Positions 28,406 through 39,119 are shown, counted from the first letter of the stretch. The stretch is 64,000 nucleotides of DNA from Microbacterium natoriense (GCF_030816295.1 NZ_JAUSXV010000001.1:3348001-3412000), one strand, 5' to 3'. The notes: generated from the letters alone by a model not told the origin. Numbers and translations are program-made.

Positions 28406-30232
28406 GTGACTACTGAGGCGCAGGAGTCCGTCGTCCGCGACGGCGTGCACTACCACCAGTTCGACATCGTGATCGTGGGCGCCGGAGGCGCCGGCATGCG
28501 CGCGGCCATCGAGGCCGGTCCCGGCGCTCGAACCGCCGTCATCTCGAAGCTCTACCCGACGCGGTCCCACACGGGCGCCGCACAGGGAGGCATGGCGGCG
28601 GCGCTCGCCAACGTCGAGGAGGACAGCTGGGAGTGGCACACCTTCGACACCGTCAAGGGAGGCGACTACCTCGTCGACCAGGATGCTGCGGAGATCCTCG
28701 CGAAGGAGGCCATCGACGCGGTCATCGACCTCGAGAACATGGGCCTCCCCTTCAACCGCACGCCTGAGGGAAAGATCGACCAGCGCCGCTTCGGCGGTCA
28801 CACCGCCGAGCACGGCAAGACGCCGGTGCGACGCGCCTGCTACGCGGCCGACCGCACAGGCCACATGATCCTGCAGACGCTGTTCCAGAACTGCGTCAAG
28901 CTGGGCATCAACTTCTTCAACGAGTTCTACGTTCTCGACCTGATGACCGTGAAGGATGCGGAAGGCAAGACGCAGGTCTCGGGCGTCGTCGCCTACGACC
29001 TCTCGACCGGAGAACTGCACGTCTTCCAGTCCAAGGCCGTGATCTTCGCGACCGGCGGCTTCGGCAAGATCTTCAAGACCACCTCGAACGCGCACACCCT
29101 GACCGGCGACGGCGTCGGCATCGTGTGGCGCAAGGGACTCCCTCTGGAAGACCTCGAGTTCTTCCAGTTCCACCCGACCGGCCTCGCCGGCCTCGGCATC
29201 CTCCTCACCGAGGGAGCCCGCGGCGAGGGAGCGATCCTGCGCAACGCCTCGGGCGAGCGATTCATGGAGCGCTATGCCCCCACCATCAAGGACCTGGCGC
29301 CGCGCGACATCGTCGCCCGCTGCATGGTGCAGGAGGTGGCAGAGGGCCGAGGTGCGGGCCCGCACAAGGACTACGTGCTGCTGGACTGCACCCATCTGGG
29401 GGCCGAGGTCCTCGAGACCAAGCTCCCGGACATCACCGAGTTCGCGCGCACCTACCTGGGCGTCGACCCCGTGGTCGAGCCCGTCCCGGTGATGCCGACG
29501 GCGCACTACGCGATGGGCGGCATCCCGACCAACAACAACGCCGAGGTCCTCGCCGACAACACCACCGTCGTGCCCGGCCTGTATGCGGCCGGCGAGTGCG
29601 CGTGCGTCTCGGTGCACGGAGCCAACCGCCTCGGCACGAACTCGCTCCTCGACATCAACGTGTTCGGCAAGCGTGCAGGCCGCCAGGCCGTCGAGTACGT
29701 CAAGACCGCCGAATTCGTGCCGCTCCCCGAGGACCCGGCCGGGTTCGTGAAGGGGATGCTCGAGGGCCTGCGCAACAACCAGGGCACCGAGCGCATCGCC
29801 GTGCTGCGCAAGACGCTGCAGGACGAGATGGACAAGGGCGCACAGGTGTTCCGCACCCACGAGTCGCTCGAGCACGTGCTCGGCGTCATCAAGGACCTGC
29901 GCGACCGCTACAACAACGTGCACGTCGACGACAAGGGCCACCGGTTCAACACCGATCTGCTCGAAGCCGTCGAACTGGGCTTCCTCCTCGACATCGCCGA
30001 GGTCGTCGTCTACGCGGCGCAGAACCGACAGGAGAGCCGCGGCGGGCACATGCGCGACGACTTCCCGAAGCGCGACGACGAGAACTACATGAAGCACACC
30101 ATGGCGTATCTGACCGGTGACCCGCACTCGTCGACGCCGAGCGATCACATCAAGCTCGACTGGAAGCCGGTCGTGTTCACGAAGAACGAGCAAGGCGAGC
30201 TCAACTACCCGCCGCTGGAGAGGAAGTACTGA
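28406..30232 (+). CDS. sdhA: Succinate dehydrogenase flavoprotein subunit
   Basis: Catalytic subunit of complex II, oxidising succinate to fumarate. The 608 residues start at GTG, with GAAGG about ten bases ahead. FAD-binding [13 protein letters not shown], the covalent-FAD histidine motif [10 protein letters not shown], the active-site QFHPTGL and [11 protein letters not shown], and [25 protein letters not shown] [15 protein letters not shown] are visible. The C-terminal helical domain is complete. It is followed two bases later by sdhB. Confidence 0.96.
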   Translation: MTTEAQESVVRDGVHYHQFDIVIVGAGGAGMRAAIEAGPGARTAVISKLYPTRSHTGAAQGGMAAALANVEEDSWEWHTFDTVKGGDYLVDQDAAEILAKEAIDAVIDLENMGLPFNRTPEGKIDQRRFGGHTAEHGKTPVRRACYAADRTGHMILQTLFQNCVKLGINFFNEFYVLDLMTVKDAEGKTQVSGVVAYDLSTGELHVFQSKAVIFATGGFGKIFKTTSNAHTLTGDGVGIVWRKGLPLEDLEFFQFHPTGLAGLGILLTEGARGEGAILRNASGERFMERYAPTIKDLAPRDIVARCMVQEVAEGRGAGPHKDYVLLDCTHLGAEVLETKLPDITEFARTYLGVDPVVEPVPVMPTAHYAMGGIPTNNNAEVLADNTTVVPGLYAAGECACVSVHGANRLGTNSLLDINVFGKRAGRQAVEYVKTAEFVPLPEDPAGFVKGMLEGLRNNQGTERIAVLRKTLQDEMDKGAQVFRTHESLEHVLGVIKDLRDRYNNVHVDDKGHRFNTDLLEAVELGFLLDIAEVVVYAAQNRQESRGGHMRDDFPKRDDENYMKHTMAYLTGDPHSSTPSDHIKLDWKPVVFTKNEQGELNYPPLERKY

Positions 30233-30234
30233 CC

Positions 30235-30993
30235 ATGTCGAACGCTGTTGCAGAGGCACCCGCGAGCGACTCCGGTGTGCAGTCCTTCATCGTCACCTTC
30301 AACATCCGTCGCTTCGATCCCGAAGTAGACGCGGAGCCGCACTGGGTCGACTACGACGTGGAGCTCTACTCGACGGACCGCGTGCTCGACGCCCTGCACA
30401 AGATCAAGTGGGAGGTCGACGGCTCGCTGTCGTTCCGCCGCTCGTGCGCGCACGGCATCTGCGGCTCGGACGCCATGCGCATCAACGGCCGCAACCGGCT
30501 CGCATGCAAGACGCTGATCAAGGACCTCGACATCTCGAAGCCGATCTACGTCGAGGCCATCAAGGGCCTGCCGCTCGAGAAGGACCTCATCGTCGACATG
30601 GAGCCGTTCTTCGCCTCCTACCGCGAGGTGCAGCCGTTCCTGGTCGCGAACTCCGTGCCCGAGAAGGGCAAGGAGCGCGTGCAGACGATCGCCGATCGTG
30701 AGATCTTCGACGACACGACCAAGTGCATCCTGTGCGCGGCGTGCACCTCGTCGTGCCCCGTGTTCTGGACCGACGGCCAGTACTTCGGCCCCGCCGCGAT
30801 CGTGAACGCCCACCGTTTCATCTTCGACTCCCGCGACGACAACGCCGCTGTGCGCCTCGACATCCTCAACGACAAGGAAGGCGTCTGGCGCTGCCGCACG
30901 ACCTTCAACTGCTCCGAGGCGTGCCCGCGAGGCATCGAGGTCACGAAGGCCATCGCCGAAGTCAAGCAGGCTGTGCTGCGCGGACGCCCCTGA
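30235..30993 (+). CDS. sdhB: Succinate dehydrogenase iron-sulfur subunit
   Basis: Electron-transfer subunit of complex II. The 252 residues carry the [2Fe-2S] ligands in RSCAHGICGSDAMRINGRNR followed by LACK, then CILCAACTSSCP and CRTTFNCSEACPRGI for the [4Fe-4S] and [3Fe-4S] clusters. It is the last gene of sdhCDAB; a strong hairpin follows its stop. Confidence 0.96.
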   Translation: MSNAVAEAPASDSGVQSFIVTFNIRRFDPEVDAEPHWVDYDVELYSTDRVLDALHKIKWEVDGSLSFRRSCAHGICGSDAMRINGRNRLACKTLIKDLDISKPIYVEAIKGLPLEKDLIVDMEPFFASYREVQPFLVANSVPEKGKERVQTIADREIFDDTTKCILCAACTSSCPVFWTDGQYFGPAAIVNAHRFIFDSRDDNAAVRLDILNDKEGVWRCRTTFNCSEACPRGIEVTKAIAEVKQAVLRGRP

Positions 30994-31011
30994 CGGCCGG
31001 CCGACCGCAGT

Positions 31012-31049
31012 GACGAAGGGCGGACTCCTCCGGGAGCCCGCCCTTCGTC
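31012..31049 (+). terminator. Terminator after sdhB
   Basis: A 12-bp stem (GACGAAGGGCGG / CCGCCCTTCGTC) with a smaller inner CTCC/GGAG pairing, starting 19 bp after the sdhB stop. The right arm ends in CGTCG without a T-run, as is common in high-GC actinobacteria. Confidence 0.75.
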
Positions 31050-31068
31050 GTACCGGGTTGCCGATATC

Positions 31069-32229
31069 GTGAGGACGTGTCCGACCGCGCCCCTCTCCGC
31101 ACCCGGCCTCGACGTGCGCCTGGAGCAGATCGCCCAGCTGAAGGACCGGACGCTCGCCGTCTTCCCCGTCCGCGTGTGGCGCAACTTCTCGTACAACAAC
31201 GGCTTCCTGCTGTCGGCCGGGATGAGCTACTACGTCCTCTTCGCGCTCTTCGCCCTGTTGTACGTCGCCTTCGCCGGCGCCGGGCTGTGGCTGGGCGCGA
31301 GCCCGGCCGCGATCGACGCTCTCGTACGTCTGATGAACACCTACATCCCCGGGCTGATCGGCACCGGCGACTACGGCCTGGTGTCGGTCGACGACGTCAC
31401 GGAGATCGCGAAGAGCTCGGGAAGCCTGCTGGGCGCGACTGGCGTGATCGCGCTGGGAGTGGCGATGTGGACCGCCGTGGGGGCGGTGACCTTCGCCCGT
31501 CGGGCCGTGCGCGATCTGTTCGGTCTCGCCTACGACACTCGCAGCTACTGGCTGCTGAAGGCGCGCGACTTCTTCTCGGCGATCGTGTTCGGAGGCGCGA
31601 TGCTGATCGGCGCGGTGCTCAGCTGGGCCGGCGTCTGGGCACTCGAGCAGTTCTACCACCTCGTCGGCTGGAGCACCGGATCGTGGTCCTTCAACCTGAC
31701 GGTGCGCCTGCTCTCGATCGGCGTGGCGTTCGGGCTGGATGCCGGGGCGCTCGCCCTGCTGGTCCGCTTCCTCACCGGCACGAACCTGCGCTGGCGGTAC
31801 ATCTGGCCGGGCGCCCTGCTCGGTGGAGGCGCGATGGTCGTGCTCCAGCTCGGAGCGGGACTCCTCCTCTCGCGTGTCCCGGGCAACCCCCTCCTCGCGT
31901 CTTTCGCGGTCATCGTGGGCCTGCTGCTGTGGTGCCGGTGGCTGGCGATCGTCGTGCTGATGGCCGCCTCGTTCATCGCCGTGACGGCGATGGATCACGA
32001 TCAGCCGCTCGAGCGCGAGGACGAGGGCGCCGCCCGCCGAGCCGAGGAGCAGGCGATGGTGCTCGCCGCACGCATCAGGCTCCGCAGGACGCAGGAGGCG
32101 GCTGAGCTCGCCCCCTGGTACCGCCGCGCAGCCGCCCGGCGTGCGGTGCGCCGTGCACAAGAGGCCCTCGGGGCGGCCGAGGCGGAATACGACTCGTCCG
32201 AATCGGCCGATGTCGTACCCCGCGCCTAG
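31069..32229 (+). CDS. YihY/BrkB-family inner-membrane protein
   Basis: A 386-residue integral membrane protein with about six hydrophobic segments. The family features are VWRNFSYNNGFLLSAGMSYYVLFALFALLYV near the N-terminus, GVIALGVAMWTAVGAVTFARRAVRDLFGL in the middle, and LRWRYIWPGALLGGGAMVVLQL. The C-terminal 70 residues are cytoplasmic, charged and helical. Function of the family is unresolved. The start is uncertain: GTG 31069 has no ribosome site, GTG 31114 is possible, and the best-looking leaderless start, GTG 31077, is in another frame (see findings). Confidence 0.85.
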   Translation: MRTCPTAPLSAPGLDVRLEQIAQLKDRTLAVFPVRVWRNFSYNNGFLLSAGMSYYVLFALFALLYVAFAGAGLWLGASPAAIDALVRLMNTYIPGLIGTGDYGLVSVDDVTEIAKSSGSLLGATGVIALGVAMWTAVGAVTFARRAVRDLFGLAYDTRSYWLLKARDFFSAIVFGGAMLIGAVLSWAGVWALEQFYHLVGWSTGSWSFNLTVRLLSIGVAFGLDAGALALLVRFLTGTNLRWRYIWPGALLGGGAMVVLQLGAGLLLSRVPGNPLLASFAVIVGLLLWCRWLAIVVLMAASFIAVTAMDHDQPLEREDEGAARRAEEQAMVLAARIRLRRTQEAAELAPWYRRAAARRAVRRAQEALGAAEAEYDSSESADVVPRA

Positions 32230-32232
32230 GCT
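32227..32232 (+). promoter_or_regulatory. -10 box TAGGCT for leaderless xth
   Basis: TAGGCT ends six bases before ATG 32239 and overlaps the stop of the preceding gene. No Shine-Dalgarno sequence is present. Confidence 0.55.
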
Positions 32233-32238
32233 TGAGCC

Positions 32239-33078
32239 ATGCCTCATCTGCGTATCGCCACGGTCAATGTGAACGGAATCCGAGCCGCCGCCCGCAACGG
32301 CATGAGCTCCTGGCTCGACGCCGCTGACGTCGACATCCTCACGCTGCAGGAGGTCCGCGGCCAGGACGAGCATCTCGAGGCGGCGCTCCCCGGATGGACC
32401 TTCGTCCACGACGAAGCCACTGCCAAGGGCAGAGCGGGCGTCGCGATCGCGAGCCGCATGCCCTCCCTCGCCTCACGCACGACCTTCGGTCCCGACGATT
32501 TCGACTCCAAGGGCCGCTGGATCGAGGCGGACTTCCTGATCGGCGACCGTCCTCTCACCGTCGTGAGCGCCTATGTGCACTCGGGCGAGGCCGACACCCC
32601 CAAGCAGGACGAGAAGTGGAAGTTCCTCGATGCCTTCGGGGTGCGCCTCGGCGAGCTCGGGCAGGAGGGAGCCCTCGCCCTCGTCACGGGCGACCTCAAC
32701 GTCGGCCATCGCGAACTCGACATCAAGAACTGGCGCGGCAACCGCAAGAAGGCCGGTTTCCTCCCACGCGAGCGCGCCTACTTCGACCGGTTCCTCGGCG
32801 AGGCCGGAGCGCAGATCGAGGGCGTGGACGGGTCGGTGGGCACCGGACTCGGGTGGGTAGACGTAGGCCGTCGTTTCCACGGCGAGGTCGACGGCCCCTA
32901 CACCTGGTGGTCGATGCGAGGTCAGGCCTTCGACAACGACTCGGGCTGGCGCATCGACTATCACCTGGCCACTCCCGCTCTCGCCGAGCGCGTGCAGACG
33001 TACCACGTGGCTCGTGCGGCCGCCTACGACCAGCGCTGGAGCGATCACGCCCCTGTCGTCGTCGACTACACGTACTGA
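32239..33078 (+). CDS. xth: Exodeoxyribonuclease III (AP endonuclease)
   Basis: DNA repair enzyme that cuts at abasic sites and degrades 3' ends. The 279-residue protein has the EEP-fold motifs: ATVNVNGIRAAARNG, LTLQEVRGQ (metal Glu), VSAYVHSGE, VTGDLNVGHRELDI, GWRIDYHLAT, and the terminal WSDHAPVVVDY with the catalytic Asp-His. Start chosen by alignment to the family opening and the -10 box six bases ahead. It ends abutting a convergent small membrane protein gene (TGATCA). Confidence 0.94.
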   Translation: MPHLRIATVNVNGIRAAARNGMSSWLDAADVDILTLQEVRGQDEHLEAALPGWTFVHDEATAKGRAGVAIASRMPSLASRTTFGPDDFDSKGRWIEADFLIGDRPLTVVSAYVHSGEADTPKQDEKWKFLDAFGVRLGELGQEGALALVTGDLNVGHRELDIKNWRGNRKKAGFLPRERAYFDRFLGEAGAQIEGVDGSVGTGLGWVDVGRRFHGEVDGPYTWWSMRGQAFDNDSGWRIDYHLATPALAERVQTYHVARAAAYDQRWSDHAPVVVDYTY

Positions 33079-34467
<1,389 letters not shown>

Positions 34468-34479
34468 GCATCACCGCCT

Positions 34480-34485
34480 TAGGAT
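34480..34485 (+). promoter_or_regulatory. -10 box TAGGAT for a leaderless membrane-protein gene
   Basis: TAGGAT ends six bases before GTG 34492; the six bases (GGGGGC) do not offer a normally spaced ribosome site. Confidence 0.5.
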
Positions 34486-34491
34486 GGGGGC

Positions 34492-35247
34492 GTGACTGAT
34501 CCGCAGCTGCCCCCGCCGTCCGGTGCTGTTCCCCCGGCGCCTCCCGCGTTCCCCGCTCCGCACAGCGCGGCTCCAGGGGCGCAGCCCGAACGCCCGGCGG
34601 CCCCGGCGGCAGCACCCGCGCCGCAGCCGCCCGCAGCTTTCCCGCCTCCGGCTGCAGCCCCGTCAGCACCCGTGACACCGGCCGCTCCCCCGGCTTATCC
34701 GGCCGCAGCCCCGTCCTACCCCGCTGCACCGGCCTATCCCGCCGTGCCGCAGGCTCCCGCCGTTGCGCAGGTTCCCGCTCCGCAGGCTCCTCCCGGGGCG
34801 TACCACGTCCCCGTCGGCGGCTACGCCGCGCCGCAGGGCGGGTATGTCGCACCGCAGGTCGCGCCGACGCAGTCCGGCGGCTTCCTCGGCATCCTCTCGC
34901 TGATCCTCGCCGGCATCGCTGCGATCATCATCCCGATCATCGCCGGCGTTGCCGGCTTCGAGATCGGCGTGCGCATACCCTCGGGCATCGACACGACCGA
35001 CCCCGACTTCCTGAGCGCCCTCTCCCCCGCACGCACGCAGGTGCTGTGGGCCGAGATCGCCTTCTGGGTGGGCACGGCGCTCGGCATCGCCGCGATCGTC
35101 GTCGGGATCATCGCAATCCGCAAGAAGCAGCGCCGCGCCCTCGGCATCGTCGGCATGGTGCTCGCCGTGCTCGGCGCGGCCATCTTCTGGATCGTGCTGG
35201 TGGCGACGTTGTCGGCCGGTATGGCGACGGGCTTCGTCAACTACTGA
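34492..35247 (+). CDS. Proline/alanine-rich membrane protein (DUF4190-like)
   Basis: A 251-residue protein. The first about 120 residues are a low-complexity Pro/Ala-rich region with repeated PAAP and AYPA-type units and few charges. The C-terminal half has three hydrophobic helices (GFLGILSLILAGIAAIIIPII, AEIAFWVGTALGIAAIVVGII, IVGMVLAVLGAAIFWIVLV) with the turn RKKQRRALGIVGMVL, as in small DUF4190-type proteins. Function unknown. Its stop abuts the pth stop on the other strand (TGATCA). Confidence 0.78.
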   Translation: MTDPQLPPPSGAVPPAPPAFPAPHSAAPGAQPERPAAPAAAPAPQPPAAFPPPAAAPSAPVTPAAPPAYPAAAPSYPAAPAYPAVPQAPAVAQVPAPQAPPGAYHVPVGGYAAPQGGYVAPQVAPTQSGGFLGILSLILAGIAAIIIPIIAGVAGFEIGVRIPSGIDTTDPDFLSALSPARTQVLWAEIAFWVGTALGIAAIVVGIIAIRKKQRRALGIVGMVLAVLGAAIFWIVLVATLSAGMATGFVNY

Positions 35248-35829
35248 TCAGCGCGGGGCGTGGTGCTTCTGCTGCGCTGCCAGCAACCCTTCGGCCACGA
35301 GCATCTCGACCGCATCGGCGGCGTCGGACACCAGGACCGGCAGGTTCGCACGCTCGTCTTTTCCGAACGGCGAGAGCACCCAGTCGGCCGGATCCTGCCG
35401 CCCTGACGGACGCCCGATGCCGACGCGCACGCGGGGGAACTCGGGTGTCGTGATCGCCTTGGCGATGTCGCGCACGCCGTTGTGGCCACCGTGTCCGCCT
35501 CCGATCTTGAGCTTGACGGTGTCGAACGGGATGTCGAGTTCGTCGTGGACCACGATGAGGCGCTCGGCCGGCACGGAATAGAACCTGGCCAACGCGGCCA
35601 CCGGTGTCCCCGAGACGTTCATGAAGGTGTTCGGCTTGGCGAGCACCAGCTTGTCGGCGCCTGGGCGAAGCCAGGTCTCGACGACCCGTGCGCCGCCCTT
35701 GTGCTCCCGAAAGCTCTCACCCCGCCGCGAGGCGAGTTCGTCGACGACCATCTGGCCGACGTTGTGCCTGGTCGCCGCGTACTGGGGGCCGGGGTTTCCG
35801 AGACCGACCACGAGCCAGGTCGATGCCAT
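35248..35829 (-). CDS. pth: Peptidyl-tRNA hydrolase
   Basis: Releases tRNA from stalled peptidyl-tRNAs. The 193-residue protein has [24 protein letters not shown] (catalytic His), [40 protein letters not shown] and [11 protein letters not shown], all conserved positions. It lies about 100 bp downstream of the L25 gene on the same strand, an order common in actinobacteria (rplY-pth), with a hairpin between them. Confidence 0.95.
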   Translation of the reverse strand: MASTWLVVGLGNPGPQYAATRHNVGQMVVDELASRRGESFREHKGGARVVETWLRPGADKLVLAKPNTFMNVSGTPVAALARFYSVPAERLIVVHDELDIPFDTVKLKIGGGHGGHNGVRDIAKAITTPEFPRVRVGIGRPSGRQDPADWVLSPFGKDERANLPVLVSDAADAVEMLVAEGLLAAQQKHHAPR

Positions 35830-35874
35830 GTGAATGTCCTCTCTGCGAGCCGCGCGGCCTCGGTCAGGATACGA

Positions 35875-35907
35875 CAGAGGGGACGCGATCTGCTCGCGCC
35901 CCCTCTG
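35875..35907 (-). terminator. Hairpin after the L25 gene
   Basis: CAGAGGGG / CCCCTCTG outer stem (8 bp) continues past a one-base mismatch into CGCGA / TCGCG with a 5-nt loop. It sits 18 bp downstream of the rplY stop and before pth. There is no T-run, so readthrough into pth is possible. Confidence 0.6.
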
Positions 35908-35925
35908 CGGTGGATCGGTCGGAGA

Positions 35926-36510
35926 TTACTCCGCAGCGGCCTCTTCGGCGGCGTCGGCCGGAGCCTCTTCTGCAGCCTCAGCCGAGACGGCCACGATCAG
36001 CACGTCGCCGTCGGTGATGAGCGTCGAGCCCTTCGGCAGGACGACATCGGCAGCGGTGATGTGGGTGCCCTCTTCGAGTCCCTCGACGGAGACCTCGACG
36101 TTCTGGGGGATGTGGGTCGCCTCGGCCTCGATCGAGATCGTGGTGGCGTCGAGGTTGACGATCGTGCCGGGAGCGGCCTCGCCCGTGACGAGCACGGGGA
36201 TGTCGATCGTGACCTTCTCGCCCTTCTTCACGACGAGGAGGTCGATGTGCTCGATGATCTGCAGCACCGGGTCACGCTGCACGTCCTTGACGAGGGCGAG
36301 CTCCTGCGTGCCCTCGATGTCGAGCTCGAGCAGGGCGTTGGCGCGACGGATGATCAGCGAGACCTGGTGACCCGGCAGCGCGACGTGCACGGGGTCGGTG
36401 CCGTGGCCGTAGATGACGGCGGGGATCTTGCCGGCGGCGCGCAGGCGACGGGCGAAGCCCTTGCCGAACTCGGTGCGACGCTCTGCTGCGACCTTGGTGT
36501 CTTCAGACAT
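35926..36510 (-). CDS. rplY: 50S ribosomal protein L25/Ctc
   Basis: Binds 5S rRNA in the large subunit. The 194-residue Ctc-type form has the N-terminal L25 domain (ERRTEFGKGFARRLRAAGKIPAVIYG, the HVALPGHQVS region) and the C-terminal TL5-like domain, ending in an acidic Ala/Glu-rich tail (EEAPADAAEEAAAE). AAGGAG lies seven bases before the ATG. The upstream extension to 36732 is a shadow over the divergent promoter region. Confidence 0.95.
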   Translation of the reverse strand: MSEDTKVAAERRTEFGKGFARRLRAAGKIPAVIYGHGTDPVHVALPGHQVSLIIRRANALLELDIEGTQELALVKDVQRDPVLQIIEHIDLLVVKKGEKVTIDIPVLVTGEAAPGTIVNLDATTISIEAEATHIPQNVEVSVEGLEEGTHITAADVVLPKGSTLITDGDVLIVAVSAEAAEEAPADAAEEAAAE

Positions 36511-36730
36511 GTGGTTCTCCTTCGGGGCACACAACGGGAGCTGTGCGGTGGTCTGGGAAATCGTGATCTCGAACGCAGACACGTGAAGAAGCCGCATGGC
36601 TCTCGCCGCGTCGATAACGGACGTCCGCGCACGCGCAGAAGCGTCCCTCGCCGAGGTACTCCTCAATGGTACCCGATGACCCGGTAGGCTGAGAACACCG
36701 GTCCCTTCCTCGCAGATCACGGAGAATCCC
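36511..36730. promoter_or_regulatory. Divergent promoter region, rplY / small membrane protein
   Basis: This 220-base gap holds the rplY ribosome site near its left end and, towards the right, a TAGGCT -10-like hexamer about 40 bases before the small ORF's ATG (36731). I see no RNA gene or riboswitch in it. Confidence 0.4.
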
Positions 36731-36856
36731 ATGCTCGACGGCGCTTTCCTCTCTCACGCAATCGGCTGGCTGATCGGTGCGATGACCGTGTGCGCCGCCG
36801 TCGTCACGTTCGGAGCCCTGTTCGCCATGGGCCGCTCGGGCTACCGCAAGGACTGA
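36731..36856 (+). CDS. 41-residue single-pass membrane protein
   Basis: A short gene not longer than 42 codons. The protein opens MLDGAFLSHAIGW, continues into one long hydrophobic helix (IGAMTVCAAVVTFGALFAMG) and ends in a basic tail, RSGYRKD. Support comes from a GGAGA ribosome site five bases before the ATG, third positions that are almost all G or C as in neighbouring genes, and a separate upstream -10-like box. Its stop is one base from the convergent gntK stop. Function unknown. Confidence 0.6.
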   Translation: MLDGAFLSHAIGWLIGAMTVCAAVVTFGALFAMGRSGYRKD

Positions 36857-36857
36857 G

Positions 36858-37340
36858 CTACGCCGCGGCGGCCTCGGCGATCCTCGCCGCCGCCGTCGCC
36901 ACGTCTGCCGATTCGTCGATCCGGATGCCGCGCTCGTCCTCGCGCAGAGGCTCGAGGGTCTGCAGCTGAGAGTCGAGCAGAGACGCCGGCATGAAGTGTT
37001 CTCCCCGCGACAGCATCCGCTCCGCCAGGGTCCGCCTCGCGATGGCGAGCTCCCCGAAGAAGGCGTCGGGCGCCTCGGCCCGGATCGCGTCGCGATAGCG
37101 GCGCTTGAGGGCGCTGCACGCGATCACGATGTTCGGCGACTCCTGCAATGTCGCACCGACCAGCTGCAGCCAGGGCATCCGATCCGCATCGTCCAGGGGG
37201 ACGCCGGCCGCCATCTTGGCCACGTTGGCTTCGGGGTGCAGGTCATCGCCGTCGACGAATAGCGCCCCGATCCGCTCGGCGAGCGCGAACCCCACGGTGG
37301 ATTTGCCGGAGCCGCTGGGTCCCATCACGACGATGCGCAC
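36858..37340 (-). CDS. gntK: Gluconokinase
   Basis: Phosphorylates D-gluconate to 6-phosphogluconate, the substrate of Gnd encoded at 44348. The 160-residue P-loop kinase has Walker A GPSGSGKST, the family motif DGDDLHPEANVAKMAAGVPLDD, ACSALKRRYRD and SRGEHFMPASLLDSQLQTLE. GTG start, with AAGGA six bases ahead, begins two bases after the idnD-like stop. Last gene of the minus-strand sugar-acid operon starting at the symporter. Confidence 0.94.
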   Translation of the reverse strand: MRIVVMGPSGSGKSTVGFALAERIGALFVDGDDLHPEANVAKMAAGVPLDDADRMPWLQLVGATLQESPNIVIACSALKRRYRDAIRAEAPDAFFGELAIARRTLAERMLSRGEHFMPASLLDSQLQTLEPLREDERGIRIDESADVATAAARIAEAAAA

Positions 37341-37342
37341 AT

Positions 37343-38380
37343 TCAGTCCTTCAAGCCGAAATCGAGGAGCACCTTGCAGGAGCTCGAGGGATCGGCGGCG
37401 AGAGCGAACGCCGCGAGAGCGTCGGCAGCCGGCCGCACCTCGCTCACGATACCGGTGACGTCGAGCGATCCGTCGGCCAGCGCGGCGATCACGTCGTCGA
37501 ACTCCGCAGCGAACCGGAACGATCCCGTCAGGGTCAGCTCACGCGTGATGGCCGTCGACAGCGGGACCGCGACGGCTCCGGCGCGCTGAAGTCCGAGCAT
37601 CACCACGGTCCCACCCCGCACAGCGGCCGAGACGGCTGCGGACAGGCCCGGCTCCGTGCCGCTGGACTCCACGACGACGTCGGCATTCAGGGAGGCGATC
37701 GCATCGGCATCGCGGGCGTCGAGCGAGCGGATGCCACGCGCCTCCGCGATACGGCGCGGCTTCTCGTGCAGGTCGGTGACGGTCACGACCGATGCGCCGG
37801 CACGCCGAGCGACCGATGCCACGAGCTGGCCGATGGGTCCCGCGCCGATCACCGCCACGCTCCTGCCTTCCACATCCCCCGCGCGAGCCAGCCCATGCCA
37901 GGCGACAGTCGCAGGCTCGGCGAGGGCGGCGACACGCAGGCCGAGCGATGCCGGAACCTCGTGCAGCATGCGAGCGGGAACGGCGACATGCCGGGCGAAT
38001 GCGCCCTGCGTGTGCGGCAGATGGAGAGCCGAACCGAGATAGCTCGATGCGGGCGCGAGGTTCGGCCGATCCGCCGGCCACGGGGTGACGCCGTCTCCGT
38101 GCGGGGTCAGCGGGTGCACCGCGACCGGGGTGCCCACCGCCGGTCCCGAGCCGTCGGCGGCCGCGACAGCGACCACCCCGGACACCTCGTGGCCGAGAAT
38201 CATCGGCTCACGAAGGATCGATGCGCCGGCCGCACCGTGGCGCCAATAGTGCAGATCGGACCCGCAGATCCCGCCGTAGGCGATCTGGACGACGGCCTCG
38301 TCGGCGGCGGGCATCGGAGCCCCCGCGTCCTCGACACGAAGGTCATCGGCCGCATGGGCGACGACGGCGAGGTTCGGCAT
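37343..38380 (-). CDS. Zinc-type alcohol dehydrogenase, L-idonate 5-dehydrogenase-like
   Basis: A 345-residue medium-chain dehydrogenase. It has the catalytic-zinc region YGGICGSDLHYWRHGAAG, ILGHEVSGVV, and the NAD-binding GAGPIGQLVASVARRAGASVVTVTD. The usual four-cysteine structural-zinc lobe is missing, as in some sorbitol/idonate-type enzymes. The HYWRHGAAG stretch is characteristic of the L-idonate dehydrogenase group, and the neighbours (SDR, gluconokinase) support oxidation of L-idonate to 5-ketogluconate. ATG 38380 has AGGA six bases ahead. Exact substrate is inferred. Confidence 0.85.
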   Translation of the reverse strand: MPNLAVVAHAADDLRVEDAGAPMPAADEAVVQIAYGGICGSDLHYWRHGAAGASILREPMILGHEVSGVVAVAAADGSGPAVGTPVAVHPLTPHGDGVTPWPADRPNLAPASSYLGSALHLPHTQGAFARHVAVPARMLHEVPASLGLRVAALAEPATVAWHGLARAGDVEGRSVAVIGAGPIGQLVASVARRAGASVVTVTDLHEKPRRIAEARGIRSLDARDADAIASLNADVVVESSGTEPGLSAAVSAAVRGGTVVMLGLQRAGAVAVPLSTAITRELTLTGSFRFAAEFDDVIAALADGSLDVTGIVSEVRPAADALAAFALAADPSSSCKVLLDFGLKD

Positions 38381-38396
38381 CTCTGTTCCTCTCACG

Positions 38397-39119
38397 TCAC
38401 ACCAGGGGCGTGACCAGTTCGACTCCCGCCACGCGGATCGTCACGGTCTGTCCGGGGCTCACCGGAGACTGGGAATGCGGGGCGCCGGTCATCACGAGGT
38501 CGCCGGGTCCCAGTGGCGTCCAGAGCGCGACATACGCGAGGCATTCCCTGATCGCCATGGGCAGCTCACGACTGCCGGTCTCCGCGACGCGGACACCGTC
38601 GACCTCGACGGCGAGCGAGACGTCGTCGATGCCGGCATCCGTGTCGATCCATGCAGCGAGCGGCGTGTATCCGACGCCGGACTTGGACTCGAAGTTGCGA
38701 GGATCGGCCACCCCGCGATCAGGGCTGGAGAGGTCGTTCACCGCAGTGACCCCCAGCACGTACTCGTGCGCGTTCTCGACGGTGAGGCCCGAGGTCGCAG
38801 CACCCATCACGACGCAGATCTCGCCTTCGGCGACCGCTGTTCCGGCGTCGCGGCGCAGCACCACCTCCGAACCGCTCGCGATCACGGTGCGGGGGCTCTT
38901 GAGCCACGCCTGCACCGGGGAGGCATGGGCGGGGCCGTTCTGCGCGATGCCGACGATCACCACAGGATCAGCGGCGGGGAGCTGCTCCCCGTCGACGCGG
39001 GGGCCGAGCACGGCGGGAGCTCGCCCGGCGGCGAGAGCGGCGAACGGGTCCTCGACGAGCGATCGATCGCCGTCGACCCAGTGCACCCCGTCGGCGTTGC
39101 GGATCCTCCCGATCAGCAT
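38397..39119 (-). CDS. Fumarylacetoacetate hydrolase-family protein
   Basis: A 240-residue FAH-fold enzyme. The metal-binding and active-site region is recognisable as VVLRRDAGTAVAEGEICVVMG, then VTAVNDLSSPDRGVADPRNFESKSGVGYTPLAAWI, and the late motif PGDLVMTGAPHSQSPVSPGQTVTI. These enzymes hydrolyse, decarboxylate or hydrate 2-keto or diketo acids. In this operon a ketogluconate side product or 2-keto-3-deoxy acid is a plausible substrate. It starts in the stop of the SDR gene (TGATG). Confidence 0.85.
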   Translation of the reverse strand: MLIGRIRNADGVHWVDGDRSLVEDPFAALAAGRAPAVLGPRVDGEQLPAADPVVIVGIAQNGPAHASPVQAWLKSPRTVIASGSEVVLRRDAGTAVAEGEICVVMGAATSGLTVENAHEYVLGVTAVNDLSSPDRGVADPRNFESKSGVGYTPLAAWIDTDAGIDDVSLAVEVDGVRVAETGSRELPMAIRECLAYVALWTPLGPGDLVMTGAPHSQSPVSPGQTVTIRVAGVELVTPLV

